Origin: Deltaproteobacteria bacterium
GTDB lineage: Bacteria; Desulfobacterota; Desulfarculia; Adiutricales; Adiutricaceae
DNA length: 6,444 nucleotides
Direction: 5' to 3'
Assembly (NCBI GenBank): GCA_031277995.1
Contig: JAITLH010000220.1
Location: 1 to 6,444 of the forward strand
Both the position numbers and the translations under genes were made by a program. Shown piece after piece: positions 4,918 through 6,444 of this stretch (positions within the stretch are counted from its first letter, which is position 1; every line of letters begins with the position of its first letter). The notes beneath the pieces were generated by a model. It did not search any database. It was given only the letters and a program-made list of their open reading frames with translations, and was not told where the DNA came from.

Positions 4918-6150
4918 ATGAGATTTTGGTCCTATATAATCGTGGCGACTTTGTTAAGCCAGTTTGTCACTTTCGTTATTTGCCTAAAACTATTCGAATC
5001 GAAAGTGGCAAAACTTATAATAAAGTTCTCATTTTTATTATTTAACATACTCTGGGTCGTCTGTCTTTATCTCTTTTACGCTAAAAAAATGGACGGGGCC
5101 TGGTGGGTTTTTATCGGACGCCCAACCATCTCCTGGGAATTAAGCTGCGTAATCTTGACCTTGCCCATCGCCGCCATTGGCGCGGCATACTTTGTCGTCA
5201 AATTCGTGTCCTGGGTCGCTTTGGGCCTTAAACGATTAAAGCAAGACAAGGAACTGGCCCTTAAACGGGGCCGGAGAAGTTTTTTGAAAAAAGCCGGGGC
5301 GGCCGGGATCGTGGCCTACGCCGGTTTGTGCGGTTTTGGGGTCATCTCCCAGACGCTAAAGCCAAACGTGGCCAGAAAGGATCTTCCCATCCCCAATCTG
5401 CCCAAGGAACTTGAGGGTTTTACCGTTTGCCATTTGACCGACCTCCACGTGGGCATGTGGTCATCGGGCACGGAACTCTCTTCGACTTTGGAGGTGGTTA
5501 GGGACCTTAAGCCCGATCTGGTGGTCATCACCGGCGATTTGGTTGACCGGGATCCGGAAAACGCCCGCCTTTACCATGAGCCCCTAAGGCTTCTTTCCAA
5601 AGTCCCGCACGGGGTTTACGCCGTTTTGGGCAATCACGACCATTACGCCGGGGCCAAGCGCGTGACCGAACTTTTAAACGGTTTTGGCCTGCGCATGCTG
5701 GTAGAAGAACGCCTAAATCTCCCCGATGTCCCCATGACCATAGTGGGCCTTGACGATCAAAGCTCCGGCTCCTGGCTGGGCTATTACGCCGCCCGCGAAA
5801 AACAAGGCCTGGAAACCGATCCCGACGTTTTGAACTTTGGCTTTTTAACCGGCCCGATCCGCCGCGACGGCGACTTTTTTCTCCTCCTAAACCACCGGCC
5901 CGAGGGTTACCGCCAAGCCAGCCAAGCCGGTTTTCATCTCTACCTGGCCGGCCATACCCACGGCGGCCAATACCAGCTGCCCTGGGATTCCCAAGACAAC
6001 CTGGCCGCCCGTTTTTACCGCTACTCAAGCGGCCTCTACTCAGAACACCCTTGCTTCCTAAACGTTTCCCGGGGCCTGGCCTCGGTTGGCCTCCCATACC
6101 GCCTTTTCGCTTGGCATGAAATCGACCTCATCACCCTAAAAAAGGCTTAA
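4918..6150 (+). CDS. Membrane-anchored calcineurin-like metallophosphoesterase (YkuE/YaeI-like)
   Basis: A 410-residue protein predicted to hydrolyse phosphoesters with a dinuclear metal centre. Metal and catalytic motifs are complete: TDLHVG (174-179; D175, H177), GDLVD (206-210; D207), GNHD (238-241), NHRPE (H326) and GHTHGGQ (345-351; H346, H348). Hydrophobic segments at ~5-24, ~34-55 and ~74-103 precede a basic stretch with GRRSFLKK (118-125) and a fourth hydrophobic segment (~126-146). The catalytic domain (~155-405) is probably held at the outer membrane face. RRxFLK resembles a twin-arginine motif, as in YkuE, but here it follows other spans. The ATG is forced by an in-frame TAA at 4903-4905; the ribosome site is weak (AGCGG, 4906-4910). 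The first ~60 codons are AT-rich. Substrate is unknown: some relatives act on cell-envelope or lipid phosphoesters, including UDP-diacylglucosamine hydrolases such as LpxG. Confidence 0.92.
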   Translation: MRFWSYIIVATLLSQFVTFVICLKLFESKVAKLIIKFSFLLFNILWVVCLYLFYAKKMDGAWWVFIGRPTISWELSCVILTLPIAAIGAAYFVVKFVSWVALGLKRLKQDKELALKRGRRSFLKKAGAAGIVAYAGLCGFGVISQTLKPNVARKDLPIPNLPKELEGFTVCHLTDLHVGMWSSGTELSSTLEVVRDLKPDLVVITGDLVDRDPENARLYHEPLRLLSKVPHGVYAVLGNHDHYAGAKRVTELLNGFGLRMLVEERLNLPDVPMTIVGLDDQSSGSWLGYYAAREKQGLETDPDVLNFGFLTGPIRRDGDFFLLLNHRPEGYRQASQAGFHLYLAGHTHGGQYQLPWDSQDNLAARFYRYSSGLYSEHPCFLNVSRGLASVGLPYRLFAWHEIDLITLKKA

Positions 6151-6225
6151 GCGCTTTCAAAGGCCCGGCCTCTTCATTCCCAAATAACCCCGGGTCCCGG
6201 CCATTCCCAAACGGCCCCAAAAACC
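6151..6225. other. Non-coding start of the tail, no recognised feature
   Basis: C-rich sequence follows the phosphoesterase stop with no hairpin plus T run close to it. The whole tail (6151-6444) carries no ORF with a credible start on either strand. The remainder is covered by the repeat and hairpin entries. Confidence 0.5.
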
Positions 6226-6310
6226 CTCCAAAAAATCAAATACTTACGACTAAAATCCAATACCGGTCTCCAAAAATCAAAAACTTACCCACAAAATCCA
6301 AAACCCGCCC
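6226..6310. repeat. Two tandem ~42-bp units related to the array at 3719-4075
   Basis: CTCCAAAAA(A)TCAAA...ACTTAC...AAAATCCAA recurs with CTCCA at 6226 and 6268 and ACTTAC at 6242 and 6283 (period 41-42). The second copy aligns with the unit near 3838-3870 of the mid-window array (AAACTTAC, then CAC/ACAAAA, then CC-rich). Its CCAAAAATCA...ACTTACC also resembles the CCAAAAATCATAACTAACC core of the ~60-bp array. More decayed copies may continue to about 6350. Confidence 0.6.
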
Positions 6311-6393
6311 AGAGCCTCCCTAAGGCCCCCCAAGTCACCAACCCCTCCTTATACCCCCATCGACTCCCCACAGCGCCTCAGCGGGCCTATTAG

Positions 6394-6414
6394 CGCGTCC
6401 CAGACGCGAGTTTT
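6394..6414 (+). terminator. Possible intrinsic terminator downstream of the phosphoesterase gene
   Basis: CGCGTC (6394-6399) and GACGCG (6403-6408) form a perfect 6-bp stem with loop CCA, followed by AG and only four T (6411-6414). The GC-rich stem is good and the T tract is short. It is ~245 nt after the stop codon and is the only terminator-like element on that side. Confidence 0.35.
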
Positions 6415-6419
6415 GGATA

Positions 6420-6432
6420 GGGGTCACACCCC
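6420..6432. other. Small perfect hairpin at the window edge
   Basis: GGGGT (6420-6424) and ACCCC (6428-6432) flank CAC. There is no T run, and context is cut off by the end of the window, so no role can be assigned. Confidence 0.2.
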
Positions 6433-6444
6433 GAAAACGGCCAA

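Noticed and set aside
4842..5045. 67-codon ORF reading through the terminator, considered as an attenuator leader peptide
   Set aside because: It lacks a Shine-Dalgarno, overlaps the phosphoesterase gene out of frame, and its Phe-Phe codons are just the T tract. No run of a regulatory amino acid precedes the stem.
5528..6097. 189-codon minus-strand ORF opposite the phosphoesterase gene
   Set aside because: Its Gly/Arg/Pro-rich composition is typical of an antisense shadow of a GC-rich gene, while the + strand frame has complete catalytic motifs.
790..6150. Kinase and phosphoesterase as a cognate kinase/phosphatase pair
   Set aside because: The phosphoesterase has GNHD and GHTHGGQ motifs of the YkuE/YaeI type, not the GDxHG, GDxVDRG and GNHE set of PPP phosphatases. 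It is predicted outside the cytoplasm, and at least two terminators separate the genes.
1..6444. Insertion sequence or prophage content
   Set aside because: No transposase, integrase or phage-like reading frame and no flanking target duplication is visible, and no tRNA gene or attachment site was found.

Overview
The window holds three plausible protein genes, all on the + strand, separated by unusually long non-coding stretches built largely from degenerate tandem repeats. Gene bodies are fairly GC-rich, with frequent AGG arginine codons and many GCC and TTG codons. The first array is clearly more AT-rich. The organism is a bacterium. A soluble Hanks-type kinase fused to TPR and WD40-like repeats, together with a YkuE/YaeI-like phosphoesterase, would fit a deltaproteobacterium-like (Desulfobacterota or Myxococcota) or similar large-genome lineage. 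That placement is inference only, because no marker gene is present.

Layout. Bases 1-799 are about 13 tandem copies of a ~60-bp unit; the final partial copy supplies the GTG start of the kinase gene. Bases 790-3711 encode a 973-residue protein with an N-terminal zinc ribbon, a Ser/Thr kinase domain, TPR-like helices and a WD40-like propeller. Bases 3719-4075 are a second tandem array of about eight ~42-bp units. A short AT-rich stretch with an extended -10 promoter then leads to a 68-residue orphan gene (4237-4443) with an excellent Shine-Dalgarno sequence, followed by a strong intrinsic terminator (4552-4597). Bases 4690-4881 look like a self-contained transcription unit without an ORF: a promoter-like element, nested long-range complementarity and a textbook terminator. 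It could be a small RNA or the attenuated leader of the next gene. Bases 4918-6150 encode a membrane-anchored calcineurin-like metallophosphoesterase. The tail (6151-6444) has no gene; it holds copies related to the ~42-bp array and a terminator-like hairpin.

How the parts relate. Nothing ties the three proteins into one pathway. Each seems to have its own signals, and the terminators at 4597 and 4881 separate the orphan gene from the phosphoesterase. The most unusual aspects are the repeat-built intergenic DNA, including a kinase promoter and start codon that appear to have arisen inside the array, and the candidate structured RNA just upstream of the phosphoesterase gene.
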